In this document: positions 40,558 to 50,500 of the stretch, one piece after another
Position numbering within the stretch: the stretch's first letter is position 1
How the letters are laid out: each line of letters starts with the position of its first letter
DNA from: an uncultured Lachnospiraceae bacterium
GTDB lineage: Bacteria > Bacillota > Clostridia > Lachnospirales > Lachnospiraceae
Reading direction: 5' to 3'
Length of the DNA stretch: 64,000 nucleotides
NCBI GenBank assembly: GCA_910579225.1
Contig: CAJTTI010000004.1
Span: forward strand, 124,001 to 188,000
The notes under the pieces: generated by a model
What the model saw: only the letters and a program-made list of their open reading frames with translations
Told to the model about the DNA's origin: nothing
Databases searched by the model: none
Position numbers and translations under genes: made by a program

Positions 40558-41058
40558 TCAAGTTTTTCTTTTTCCCTCATGGGAGCCGATCAAATTCAGC
40601 AGCATTCCCAGCGCCACCGCACATATCGCCGCCGTCTTCCCATACCGTGAAGTCATACAAGTCAAAACCGCTCCCATATATGGGACAGAAGCGCTCACCC
40701 GTCCGATAAAACGGTCATAGGGTACTGGTAGCGGATCCTCCCGCTCATTGGCGTCTCCTTTGGTATGGAAGGTTCCGGACACTATTTGATTTGACATCAC
40801 CCGATGGGTGATGATGCCGGTATCTTCCCCAGAACCATAGAACGCGATAATCTCTTCCGCTTCAATTACTTCTGGCTGCGCAGCCCTCACGTAGATCAGA
40901 CTTCCGACTGGCCGTGCCGGTTCCATACTGCCACTGACTACGTGGTACATCCGGCAGCCAAAAACCTCTGGCAGCACCAGCAAGGAACAAAGGATAATCA
41001 CAGACAGAATCATCAGAGTCCCCGCCGCGCTGCAGATTTTTTTCAGTCTTTTTTTCAT
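40558..41058 (-). CDS. Signal peptidase I, SipW/ER type
   Basis: Protein of 166 aa with two membrane helices (about 12-32 and C-terminal). Catalytic Ser in VVSGSMEPARPVGSLIYV; the general-base region reads GIITHRVMSNQ, with His where bacterial-type enzymes have Lys, as in SipW and archaeal/ER signal peptidases. Such enzymes process a few dedicated substrates encoded beside them. Here the neighbour that would be the substrate (41055-41400) is broken. Confidence 0.88.
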   Translation of the reverse strand: MKKRLKKICSAAGTLMILSVIILCSLLVLPEVFGCRMYHVVSGSMEPARPVGSLIYVRAAQPEVIEAEEIIAFYGSGEDTGIITHRVMSNQIVSGTFHTKGDANEREDPLPVPYDRFIGRVSASVPYMGAVLTCMTSRYGKTAAICAVALGMLLNLIGSHEGKRKT

Positions 41059-41400
41059 GGCAGTTTTTTACCGGAAGTCTTATGCTTCTTCAGATAGACC
41101 GCCGCTCCAATCAGCACCAGGAGCGCTGTGAGCCCAATTCCCACATAAGCCGGAAAATATCCCATCAGTCCCTGCTGGTCCGCTTTCAAAGCCGCCAATG
41201 GTACTTCCTCGTCATCCAAATCTCTCAGCTCCTCCTGACCAGCCAAAGGAACCTCTTCATCCGGCGCCTCCGCCCGTACCGCCACCTTCAGTTGAAGGCC
41301 AATCGTACTCAAAGGTAAAGATATTCTCTGCCTCGTTGGCGGACAGAGTCATGACCATGTTCAGCGCCTGCGGAACATATCCCTCAATGTAACGAGAGGA
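41055..41400 (-). pseudogene. 3' remnant of a cell-surface protein
   Basis: Two overlapping frames give one coherent C-terminus. The first reads RYIEGYVPQALNMVMTLSANEAENIFTFEYDW (a MucBP-like surface repeat) and continues to a Gly-rich GGGTGGGAG. A one-base shift near 41255 then gives APDEEVPLAGQEELRDLDDEEVPLA, a membrane helix (FPAYVGIGLTALLVLIGAAVYL) and KKHKTSGKKLP. The 5' part of what should be a large protein is missing. It overlaps the SipW start by 4 nt, so it was the upstream gene of a surface-protein/signal-peptidase operon. Confidence 0.65.
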
Positions 41401-41428
41401 CACGTACTGACGGCACCTGTCCCAGTGT

Positions 41429-41935
41429 ATGTCTCCCCTTCGTACGGCTGACATCGGCGATATGATCGTAGAAGTGAACAGCCGTTTCATAAAGAATGAT
41501 ATGCCATCCCTGTCCCAGGCAGTCTGCTTATTGAAAGAAGGACCATTTACATTGGCCACAGAAGACGAGTGGGAATATCTCTGCAATGGTGGTACACGCA
41601 CGTTATTTCGGTGGGGCGATCTGTTAAATGATGATATATTGTCTGAGATCTATGATACAGGTACTGTCAGCAAAGCAGATGAGAATACATCATCTATGCT
41701 GAATCAGATCAATATGCTGGGCTTATTCATTGCTTATGATTCATATAAAAATGAAATCATTGATCACACTTTGTACACTAAAGGCGGTGATGGCGGATGT
41801 TCACTCTGCGGTGGTGACGGTGCCATTTATGTCCTGCCTTGTTATACCGCTTTTTATCGTCAGTCGACTTACAAAGGCATCCACTGCTTATCAAAAAACT
41901 ACTACTGCTACCGGCGTATTCTGCGGTTGCCATGA
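41429..41935 (+). pseudogene. Fragment of a formylglycine-enzyme-like (FGE-sulfatase) domain protein
   Basis: The open frame reads LATEDEWEYLCNGGTRTLFRWGDLL and then KGGDGGCSLCGGDGAIYVLPCYTAFYRQ, resembling the LPTEAEWEYA...F.WG block and Cys-rich end of FGE-sulfatase/SUMF1-fold proteins. The N-terminal half is absent, the first codons derive from the junction with the surface-protein remnant, and no ribosome site is present. Probably the 3' piece of a gene lost by deletion. Family call is tentative. Confidence 0.5.
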
Positions 41936-41994
41936 CAGATTCCGTACTGGTAATGACTGCAATGAAGTAAGAAATTATTTGTTTAAACAAGATG

Positions 41995-42023
41995 TTGACT
42001 TTTTCACGGTCTATTTCTATAAT
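41995..42023 (+). promoter_or_regulatory. Promoter of the GntR regulator
   Basis: TTGACT (41995-42000), 17-nt spacer, TATAAT (42018-42023). The dyad TTGTTTAAACAA lies directly upstream (about 41979-41990) and may be an operator. Confidence 0.75.
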
Positions 42024-42126
42024 ATAATTTATCAGAAGTTACACAGTATATGCGATCAACCAGCTTCAGAGCTTGAGGAATATTGGCGCAATATAACCGG
42101 TAATTCTTACTCAGAGGTAAACAGAA

Positions 42127-42858
42127 ATGCCAAAATCAATATATGAAACGATTTATAAAGATTTAAAACAGAAAATTGAAACCAATGTTTTCGCTTACCA
42201 GGAGTTTTTACCGTCGGAAAACACGTTAATCCAGACTTATAACTGCTCCCGTAATACCCTGCGCCGGGCCGTCAGCCGTCTGGTAACCGACGGCTATGTC
42301 CAAACGATGCAGGGAAAGGGAGTCCGCAATATTTATCAACCGATAGAACAGACTGCTTTCACTATCGGAGAAATTGAAAGTTTCCGGGAATCTGCCGCAC
42401 GTAACGGACACCATTCCTTTACAAAAGTTCTTTTATTTACCGAATTTGCAATAAATGAAAAGCAGGCTCAGTCTACAGGGTTTCCTGTGGAAACGGATAT
42501 ATATTATATTCAGCGCCTCCATTATTTAGATGATATTCCGCTGATTCTTAACCACAACTATTTTTTAAAAGAGGCCGTTCCAGGCCTCACAGAAGAGATT
42601 GCAGAAAATTCTATTTATCAATATCTGGAACAGACCTTGCATATGGCTATTGTAAACAGCAAACGGATTATGACCGTAGAGAAAATGACGCAAATTGACG
42701 AAAAATACCTGAACATGAATGCAGAAGATTACAATTGCGTGGCAGTAGTCAGCAGCCATACTTACAACAGCGACGGCGTAATGTTTGAATATACCCAATC
42801 AAGACATCGCCCGGACTATTTCCGCTTTTATGACAACGCTGTGAGAAAACCTGGCTGA
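42127..42858 (+). CDS. GntR/UTRA regulator, TreR-like (trehalose operon repressor)
   Basis: Protein of 243 aa. Winged-helix N-terminus (YETIYKDLKQKIETNVFAYQEFLPSENTLIQTYNCSRNTLRRAVSRLVTDGYVQTMQGKGVRNI) and a UTRA effector domain from about residue 95 (SFTKVLLFTEFAINEKQA, ... YYIQRLHYLDDIPLILNHNYF). The C-terminus FEYTQSRHRPDYFRFYDNAVRKP fits the trehalose repressor TreR, which binds trehalose 6-phosphate. No trehalose PTS or phosphotrehalase gene is nearby, so it is an orphan here. Confidence 0.82.
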   Translation: MPKSIYETIYKDLKQKIETNVFAYQEFLPSENTLIQTYNCSRNTLRRAVSRLVTDGYVQTMQGKGVRNIYQPIEQTAFTIGEIESFRESAARNGHHSFTKVLLFTEFAINEKQAQSTGFPVETDIYYIQRLHYLDDIPLILNHNYFLKEAVPGLTEEIAENSIYQYLEQTLHMAIVNSKRIMTVEKMTQIDEKYLNMNAEDYNCVAVVSSHTYNSDGVMFEYTQSRHRPDYFRFYDNAVRKPG

Positions 42859-42934
42859 TTCCTAAAGCCTTCTTCCGAATCTTCGACATTCAGAAAAACT
42901 ATTGCCTGCCCTGGGAAGCAGTTCTGAAATACCG

Positions 42935-44755
42935 TTATAATTCATTTATTATTTCTGTTATTTCCATATTACATATACGTTTTGAAGGAGCATAAACTGC
43001 AGTGATTACCGTTGCCAAAACAAGCAGAAGGATTCCGAAAAGAGGTATCACAGGTACATTCCAGACCGCATATCTAAAATGGGCTGCAATCAGAATGTTA
43101 TAAATCCATTTATGAATCAAAAGACCAATTATACAACCTAAAATGCAGCCAGTCACCGCATAAGTAACTGCCTCAGCAGCTATCATTTTGATCACTTGAC
43201 GTTCACTCATTCCAATGGCCCGCATTACCCCATATTGTTTTATCCTTACAAACACACTCATGGAAATGTTATTGATAACGTTTAACACGGCAACCAATGT
43301 GATAACAGTTAAAAATCCATATACACAAAATACAAATGCCCTATAGGTGCCTGTGGTGCGCTCATCGCGCTTATCACGAAAGATCCCATTTTTATCTGCA
43401 ATATGATTGATTGCTGTCATTTCTTCATCGGTTATATCGTTTGTCGTCTGAGCCATAAGAACCGAATAATCATTGAGTCCAGTCAGACGGGTAAAGGTAT
43501 CCCCGGAAGTAATAAGCGTGACTTTGCCATTGGTAAGCCCGTCACTGTTAAAAGGATCATATTTTAATAAACCGGCTATTTCAAGTTGTTCACTCTCCAC
43601 CCATATGTTATCTCCGATCTCTAATGTACTATCTCTATCCCAGGTGGCAAGTACATAATGGCTATTACCATATACTTTTGTAATATCGCTGCCTTTTTTG
43701 AGAATATGATCTTTTGAAAGGCACCTCAGTTCAAATTCATCAAAAGAAATAATATCAATGGTATTTGATAATCGCTTATTTTCGTCCATTACTGCTGGAA
43801 CATCTAACATACTTCTGCGTCCGAAAGCACGCTTGATACCATCCATATTGTTAATCGTATCTAGTAATTCCTCATCTATGGAATTGGCCCCATCACTGCT
43901 TGAAATACTGATGTCTGCAGTGCTTGAGGACTGCGGTATCAGACAACCAATAAAATCAATCAATACCAAAAAAATCAAAAATAAAACTATGCTAAGCGCA
44001 AAGGAACCTGTGATAAGCATCAAATTTTTCTTTGCCAATACCGCATGATGAACGCCAAGAGCTGTTTCTATTTTGAAGATGCGTATATTTACTGTCTGGC
44101 GCAACTTACCAGACTTTTCTGAATTTCCGGAAACCGCTGTAACAGGAGATACTTTTGCTGCGCGTTTTGCGGGGGAGCTCGCCGCAAGCAGCACGGTAAC
44201 AATCCCAACCACTACTCCGCTAATTATACCTGTTATACTGATTCCAAAAAGAGGTATATTAGAAAATTCTTCGCCAACAAGGAACCGTAGTGCAGCACAT
44301 AAACACCATGTCATTATGATTCCAAGTATGACACCTATTGGAATCGCTGTCTTACACCAATACAGGGCTTCCAGCCTTACAAAATGAATAATCTGCTCTT
44401 TACTCATCCCAATACAGCGCATCATTCCAAAAAACTTTGTCCTTTGGGCTACATTACTGTTTATTGTACTTGAAATCATCAAGACGCCCGCTATCAATAC
44501 CAGTAGAAATAATATCGCCGCTGTCAGAAACAGTGTTTGTGCCATTGTATTGCCAAGTATGTCTTGGAACGTCAGGTTTCCATGTCTATCCAATAACCTT
44601 GCACGCTCCATTTGAACGCCCATGTCAGCCATGCTGAAAATAGACGTTACCAGAAAAACAGCAAATATAATACAAAGTAACGTCATGCGGTTCTGTCGTT
44701 TCCGTACCTTTGCAGAAAGCAGAATAAGATCAAGATAACTTTTCATTCCCTGCAC
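42935..44755 (-). CDS. FtsX-like ABC transporter permease
   Basis: Protein of 606 aa. Membrane helix at about 25-45, three helices at about 70-190 forming the first FtsX core (ISSTINSNVAQRTKFFGMMRCIGMSKEQI), another helix near 245 and an extracellular domain of about 200 aa. A second FtsX core closes it (VINNISMSVFVRIKQYGVMRAIGMSERQVIKMIAAEA, then two helices). Paired with the ATPase gene, which it overlaps by about 13 nt. This permease type acts in peptide export or antimicrobial-peptide resistance; the substrate is unknown. Confidence 0.9.
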   Translation of the reverse strand: MQGMKSYLDLILLSAKVRKRQNRMTLLCIIFAVFLVTSIFSMADMGVQMERARLLDRHGNLTFQDILGNTMAQTLFLTAAILFLLVLIAGVLMISSTINSNVAQRTKFFGMMRCIGMSKEQIIHFVRLEALYWCKTAIPIGVILGIIMTWCLCAALRFLVGEEFSNIPLFGISITGIISGVVVGIVTVLLAASSPAKRAAKVSPVTAVSGNSEKSGKLRQTVNIRIFKIETALGVHHAVLAKKNLMLITGSFALSIVLFLIFLVLIDFIGCLIPQSSSTADISISSSDGANSIDEELLDTINNMDGIKRAFGRRSMLDVPAVMDENKRLSNTIDIISFDEFELRCLSKDHILKKGSDITKVYGNSHYVLATWDRDSTLEIGDNIWVESEQLEIAGLLKYDPFNSDGLTNGKVTLITSGDTFTRLTGLNDYSVLMAQTTNDITDEEMTAINHIADKNGIFRDKRDERTTGTYRAFVFCVYGFLTVITLVAVLNVINNISMSVFVRIKQYGVMRAIGMSERQVIKMIAAEAVTYAVTGCILGCIIGLLIHKWIYNILIAAHFRYAVWNVPVIPLFGILLLVLATVITAVYAPSKRICNMEITEIINEL

Positions 44756-45426
44756 CTCCCAAGATCGGTAAACACACCGTCAGATACCTGCAATACCCTG
44801 TCTGCCGTCTGTGCAATACTTTGGCTATGAGTAATCATAATAATTGTCTGTTCATATTTTTTAGACGCTTCTTTTAACAGGGTAATTACTTCGCTGCTGT
44901 TTCGCGTGTCAAGATTTCCGGTGGGCTCGTCCGCAAGAATGAGAGACGGGCGTGTAATAAGGGCCCGCCCGATTGCCACACGCTGCTGCTGGCCACCGGA
45001 TAGCTGGCTGGGCAGATGATTACAACGTTCCTGCAGATGAAGTACCGTAAGTAGTTCTTCCAGATATTTCTTATCCGGTTTTTGATAATCAAGCAGCACC
45101 GGAAAAATAATATTTTGAAGGACTGTCAGTTCGGGGACCAGATTGAATGCCTGAAAAACAAAACCGATATTCCTCCGGCGAAAAACGGTAAGTTTGCGGT
45201 CATTCATGGAAAAAATGTCTTTGCCGCCAATAGTTACCTTGCCGGACGTAGGTGTATCAAGTGCCCCTATCATGTTGAGCAGCGTACTTTTGCCGGAACC
45301 GGATTCTCCGACAATCGCCACATATTCACCCTTTGGAACGGAGAAGCTGACTTTTTTCAAAGCACGTACGGCAGTTTCACCACTTCCATAAGTTTTGCAG
45401 ATATTGTCTACCTCTAATAAGTTCAT
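44743..45426 (-). CDS. ABC transporter ATP-binding protein (MacB/LolD-like)
   Basis: Protein of 227 aa. Walker A GESGSGKST, Q-loop FVFQAFNLVPELTVLQN, signature LSGGQQQRVAIGRAL, Walker B LILADEPTGNLD, H-loop ITHS. Typical partner of FtsX-type permeases. The start at 45426 (MNLLEV) is preferred over one 6 nt upstream. Driven by an activator-type promoter at 45460-45503 that follows the regulator genes. Confidence 0.94.
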   Translation of the reverse strand: MNLLEVDNICKTYGSGETAVRALKKVSFSVPKGEYVAIVGESGSGKSTLLNMIGALDTPTSGKVTIGGKDIFSMNDRKLTVFRRRNIGFVFQAFNLVPELTVLQNIIFPVLLDYQKPDKKYLEELLTVLHLQERCNHLPSQLSGGQQQRVAIGRALITRPSLILADEPTGNLDTRNSSEVITLLKEASKKYEQTIIMITHSQSIAQTADRVLQVSDGVFTDLGRCRE

Positions 45427-45459
45427 GTGCAAACACCTCTTTTTTGTTTTGATAGACCC

Positions 45460-45503
45460 AATATAGCAAAGAAACCCTACACCTGTATTACAGCCAGCCT
45501 ACA
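45460..45503 (-). promoter_or_regulatory. Activator-dependent promoter of the ABC transporter
   Basis: On the minus strand: -10 TATATT (45460-45465) without a good -35. Two direct copies of TGTAGG (CCTACA at 45476-45481 and 45498-45503) lie 22 bp apart and flank the -35 position. The distal copy is part of the perfect dyad CCTACAA-AA-TTGTAGG. This is the usual site layout for OmpR-type regulators. Confidence 0.6.
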
Positions 45504-45524
45504 ATTTTGTAGGAAAAAACAATT

Positions 45525-46556
45525 TCATTGCACTAAAAAATTCATTGTAAAAGACGTCCCTGCTCCTAACATGCTGCTCACTTCTATTGTCCCCTCATGA
45601 GCTTCCACAATCACCTTTGTAAGCGACAGTCCAAGCCCTATACCTTGTTTGTCTTTTGAAAAACGACTGCGGTAAAACCGTTTAAAAATATGGTGCAGAT
45701 CCTCCTGGTGTATGCCGCTGCCATTATCCTTTATAATAATCTGAACAATGGAAGGGAATAACCGCCACTCAATACAGATAAGAGCTCCTTTTTCTGTATG
45801 GTCAAGCGCATTTTTAACAAGGTTACTGATCGCTTCGATGAGCCAGCTGCGGTCACATAAAAGCATAATTTCTTCATTACCCCATAAGCAGATTTCTTTT
45901 CCCTCCTGTCTTGCGCGAAACAGGAAATGTCGCTTTACCTCCTCTGCAAGATCGAATATATGTTCCGGAAACTTCTCCAATATAACCGCACCTGCGTCCA
46001 GTTTTGTGATTTTCAAAAGATTTTGTACCAGTGTCTCAATGCGGTCAAGTTCCTGCCCGGAAAACCTGCTAAATTCCTGTATCGCTGAAAGTTCTTCTGC
46101 TTCATCTTGTATAAGTCCGTTATAAATATTAAGGGCAGCAAGGGGCGTCTTTAACTGGTGTGAGATATCAGATATTGTATTACGTAAAAATTTCTTTGCA
46201 TTTTTCTCATTCTCTGTGTGAGCATTTAAGATTGCGACCAAAGAATTAACTTCGTGGAACAGCCTGTATAATTCACCCTCATCATTACACTCTATGGATG
46301 CATTTCGATTACCAGCTATATATTCCATAATCTGTTCTATGGCATCTTCCATGATTTTATGCTGTTCCCTGAAATACATGTAGCAAAGTATCAATATTGT
46401 AACCGCCATGCAAAAGCTGCAAATTATAATAAGATAAACTGCGTTTTTAACCTCGAAGACCATTAATAACACTGAAATCAACATAAAAACCAGGATGCAG
46501 AACAACATACCAGCAAAAAGGAATCGGATCTTTCTGTTTGCAAATAGTTTCATCAT
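45525..46556 (-). CDS. Sensor histidine kinase, two-helix membrane type
   Basis: Protein of about 343 aa. Two membrane helices separated by only a few residues (about 7-27 and 35-60), so there is almost no external sensor. Then an H-box (ISDISHQLKTPLAALNIY, about residue 140) and ATPase motifs ISNLVKNALDHT, DNGSGIHQED, HHIFKRFYRSRFSKDKQGIGLGLSLTKVIV. This intramembrane-sensing layout is typical of kinases that read the state of a neighbouring ABC transporter. The start overlaps the stop of the response regulator. Confidence 0.93.
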   Translation of the reverse strand: MMKLFANRKIRFLFAGMLFCILVFMLISVLLMVFEVKNAVYLIIICSFCMAVTILILCYMYFREQHKIMEDAIEQIMEYIAGNRNASIECNDEGELYRLFHEVNSLVAILNAHTENEKNAKKFLRNTISDISHQLKTPLAALNIYNGLIQDEAEELSAIQEFSRFSGQELDRIETLVQNLLKITKLDAGAVILEKFPEHIFDLAEEVKRHFLFRARQEGKEICLWGNEEIMLLCDRSWLIEAISNLVKNALDHTEKGALICIEWRLFPSIVQIIIKDNGSGIHQEDLHHIFKRFYRSRFSKDKQGIGLGLSLTKVIVEAHEGTIEVSSMLGAGTSFTMNFLVQ

Positions 46557-47248
46557 ACACCTGGTTCTTTCGTATTCCATTTATAGCCCATGCCCCGAAC
46601 CGTGACAATCCGGTTCGGTTTTCCGGGATCGTCCTCAATTTTTGTACGGAGCCTTCGGATATATACGGTGAGAGAATGATTGTCAATATAGTTTTCGCTG
46701 TAATCCCAAAGCTTCCCTAAAATCTGCTGGGGAGAAAGTATCTGGTCGGGATTTTCCAGAAATAAGCACAATAATTTATACTCACTGGCTGTCAAGTCAA
46801 GCGGCTTTCCCTGTCTATAAACCTGGCTTTTCAGAAGGTTTATACTTATATTTCTTGAGTTCAATTCCGTGACAGTCTTATTAAAATTTTCACTCCTGCG
46901 CAGCAGTGCATGAATCCTTGACAAGAATACTGCTAACTTAAAAGGTTTTGTAATGTAATCGTCGCCGCCAATATCAAGCCCCATAATTATATCCGTTTCT
47001 TCATCAGCAGCAGTAAGAAACATAACAGGCACTTTGGAAGCCTGACGTATCTTTCTGCAAAAATCAAAACCGGAACCGTCTGGGAGCGATACATCCAGTA
47101 TCACCAAATCATACACTCCATTTCCCCATAATGTATCTGCTTCCAGCGTGGTACGGGCGATATCTATTTCATAACCCTGTTTTTTCAAAGCAAAAGAAAG
47201 CCCATTGATTAAGCTCAAATCATCTTCCACTAAAAATATTCGTTTCAT
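46553..47248 (-). CDS. OmpR-family response regulator
   Basis: Protein of 231 aa. Receiver domain with EDD near residue 9, phospho-acceptor Asp in LVILDVSLPDGSG, and Lys in DYITKPF. C-terminal winged helix with LTASEYKLLCLFLENPDQILSPQQIL and SLTVYIRRLRTKIEDDPGKPNRIVTVRGMGYKW. It forms an operon with the kinase and presumably activates the ABC transporter promoter at 45460-45503. Confidence 0.94.
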   Translation of the reverse strand: MKRIFLVEDDLSLINGLSFALKKQGYEIDIARTTLEADTLWGNGVYDLVILDVSLPDGSGFDFCRKIRQASKVPVMFLTAADEETDIIMGLDIGGDDYITKPFKLAVFLSRIHALLRRSENFNKTVTELNSRNISINLLKSQVYRQGKPLDLTASEYKLLCLFLENPDQILSPQQILGKLWDYSENYIDNHSLTVYIRRLRTKIEDDPGKPNRIVTVRGMGYKWNTKEPGV

Positions 47249-47571
47249 TTGTTATTTAGTGTACTGACACTTCCACTTTTATCCAAACTCTTCAGAATGA
47301 ACTCTCAGTACACGAGCTCCTTTCGTTCTTTATTCTTTCGTCCATCAGCTTTTTTATTCAAAAAACAGCCTTTTCACGAGCTCACTGGAATAGATTGCAA
47401 TTACTTCATTTTTATGCCAGCTAGTATAGATAAACGCCTCCGCGACGAACATTCTTTCCTTGTAGTGAATAGTTCGTACCTCCTTGTCCACTGAAGGTAT
47501 TCTACCACAATTTATAGCATATTTCCAATTAGCATGTTCAACTTATGACTTCTTCTACTTGATACAATAAT
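47249..47571. other. Intergenic region upstream of the two-component operon
   Basis: About 320 nt. It holds the presumed promoter of the response-regulator operon. A 32-codon minus-strand frame (47354-47452, MFVAEAFIYTSWH...) has AAGGAAAG close before its ATG but no recognisable content. ACGAGCTC occurs twice (about 47313 and 47377). No convincing gene. Confidence 0.4.
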
Positions 47572-50500
47572 TCATTCATCATCTATCGCAGACACGCCAA
47601 TGGTCACTTCCTCCAGTACATCCAAAAGCACCCTTACCGTATCCAGTGATGTAAGCATGGTAATATTATTCTGCGTTGCCGCATTTCGGATTGCCGCGCC
47701 GTCTTCATAATGAATACCGGAAAGAATTGCACGGGTATTGATCACATAACTGACATATCCGGCCCGGATTGCATCCAAAATTTCACTGCTGCCTTCCGAT
47801 GGTTTACCCAGTATACGGGTGCGTATTCCATGCTGTTTCAGATACTCCCCCGTGAGAGAAGTTGCTTCTATATTAAAGCCCATATCATAGAAACGTCTGA
47901 CCAAAGAAAGGGCTTCCTCTTTATCCTCATCCGCCAACGTTACGATTACAGTCCCGTAATTCTGTACACGAATACCGGAAGCAATCATGGCTTTATACAT
48001 TGCCCTGTGAAGTTTCCTGTCATATCCGATGGCCTCTCCCGTAGATTTCATTTCTGGTGAAAGGTATGTATCCATGCCATTTAATTTGGAAAAGGAAAAT
48101 GTTGGTACTTTAACATACCATCGCTGCTTTTCTTTCGGATATATCTCATGAATTCCCTGTGCTTTCAGGTTCTTTCCAAGAATAACTTTCGTTGCTATAT
48201 CAGCCAGAGGATATCCGGTCGCTTTTGATAAAAACGGCACTGTCCGCGAAGAACGGGGATTCACCTCAATGACAGATACATTCTGCTCTTTATCCACAAT
48301 AAACTGGATATTAAACAGACCGACAATGCCAATGCCAGTCCCCAATTTCTTCGCATAGTCCAGAATCGTTTCTTTTACCCTTTCAGATATACTGAACGTG
48401 GGATATACACAGATGGAATCACCCGAATGAACGCCGGTCCTTTCTACCAGCTCCATAATTCCGGGAACAAATACCTCCTTTCCATCGCAAATGGCATCCA
48501 CTTCCACTTCCTTACCACAAATATATTTATCAACCAATACCGGTTTATCTTCATTGATCTCTACGGCTGTTTTTAGATACCTGCGCAAATGCTCTTCTTT
48601 TGCCACAATCTGCATGGCTCTTCCGCCAAGCACAAAGCTTGGACGTACCAATACCGGATAGCCGATTTCCTCTGCTGCTTTTACACCTTCTTCCATATTT
48701 GTCACAGCCCGTCCTTTTGGCTGCGGGATGGAAAGTTCCGACAGCAGCTTTTCAAACGCGTCTCTGTTTTCCGACCTCTCAATTGCCGCACAGTCTGTGC
48801 CGATGAGCTTTACTCCTCTTTCTTTTAATGGTTTTGCCAGATTAACCGCAGTCTGCCCGCCCAAAGATACGATAGTCCCCTCCGGCTTTTCCATCTCGAT
48901 CACATTCATAACATCTTCCACACATAAGGGTTCAAAATACAGCTTGTCCGACGTGGTGTAGTCCGTAGACACGGTTTCCGGATTGTTGTTGATGATGATT
49001 GCCTCATATCCGGCTTCTTTGATCGTCTTAACTGCATGTACCGTGGAATAGTCAAACTCCACACCCTGACCGATACGGATCGGACCGGAGCCAAGCACGA
49101 CGATCTTCTTTCTGTTTTCGATTACTGATTCATTCTCTTCCTCATAGGTGGAATAGAAATACGGAACATAGCTTTCAAATTCTGACGCACAGGTATCGAT
49201 CATTTTATAAACCGGAACTATGCCGTATTTCCTGCGCAGTTCATAAATTTCTGCTTCTGTCTTATCCCAAAGCCATGCGACAGCCTTATCGGAAAAGCCC
49301 ATTTTCTTTGCCTGATACAGAGCTTCCCTGTCACCCACACATGATTTCAGTTCTGTTTCCATATCTATAATTTTTTTCATTTTATTGAGAAAAAAGCAGT
49401 CAATTCCGGTCTGGTTGGAAATCTTTGAGACGTGAACGCCTGATCTTAACAGCTGCGCAATGGCAAAAATTCTGTCATTAGTCCCGGTTTTTATATCATT
49501 CATTAATACATGAACGTCCTCTGTTTCAAATTTTTCCATGCGCAGATGATTCACACCTGTTTCCAGGGAACGGATTGCTTTTAACAGGCTTTCTTCAAAA
49601 GTTCTGCCAATACTCATAACTTCCCCGGTAGCTTTCATCTGCGTACCAAGCTTCTGGTTTGCATCCGTAAATTTATCGAACGGAAAACGCGGCATTTTTG
49701 TCACTACATAATCCAATGCCGGCTCAAAAGAAGCCGGCGTATTGACCAGCATAATCTCATCCAGCGCCATCCCCACGCTGATTTTTGCCGAAACTCTTGC
49801 AATCGGATACCCGCTTGCCTTCGACGCAAGGGCGGAAGAACGGGAGACCCGTGGGTTTACCTCGATCAGGTAATACTGAAAAGAATCCGGATCAAGTGCA
49901 AACTGCACATTACATCCTCCCTCCACTTTCAGTGCACGAATGATTTTCAAAGCGCTGTCCCGCAGCATCTGATATTCTTTATTGGTCAGTGTCTGGGACG
50001 GACACACCACAATGGAATCTCCTGTGTGTATTCCCACTGGGTCTAAATTTTCCATATTGCAGACGGTGATTGCCGTATCGTTGGCATCACGGATCACTTC
50101 ATATTCGATTTCCCTGAAGCCCTTGATACTTTTTTCAATCAATACCTGATGAACCGGAGATAAAGCGATGGCGTTTTTAATCAGCCCCCTGAGTTCCCGC
50201 TCGTCATCCGCAAAGCCTCCGCCGGTTCCTCCAAGGGTAAATGCAGGGCGCAGCACCACCGGATAACCAATTTGCTCCGCCGCCCTTATGGCTTTATCCA
50301 CCGTATCTGCAATGGCAGACGGCAGTATCGGCTCTCCTAGTTCTTCACAAAGCGTTTTAAACTGTTCTCTGTCTTCTGCCCGCTCAATACTTTCACTGCA
50401 GGTTCCCAAAAGTTCCACCTGACATTCTTTTAAAATTCCTTTTTTCTCAAGCTGCATCGCCAGATTCAGTCCGGTCTGCCCTCCAATCCCCGGCACAATG

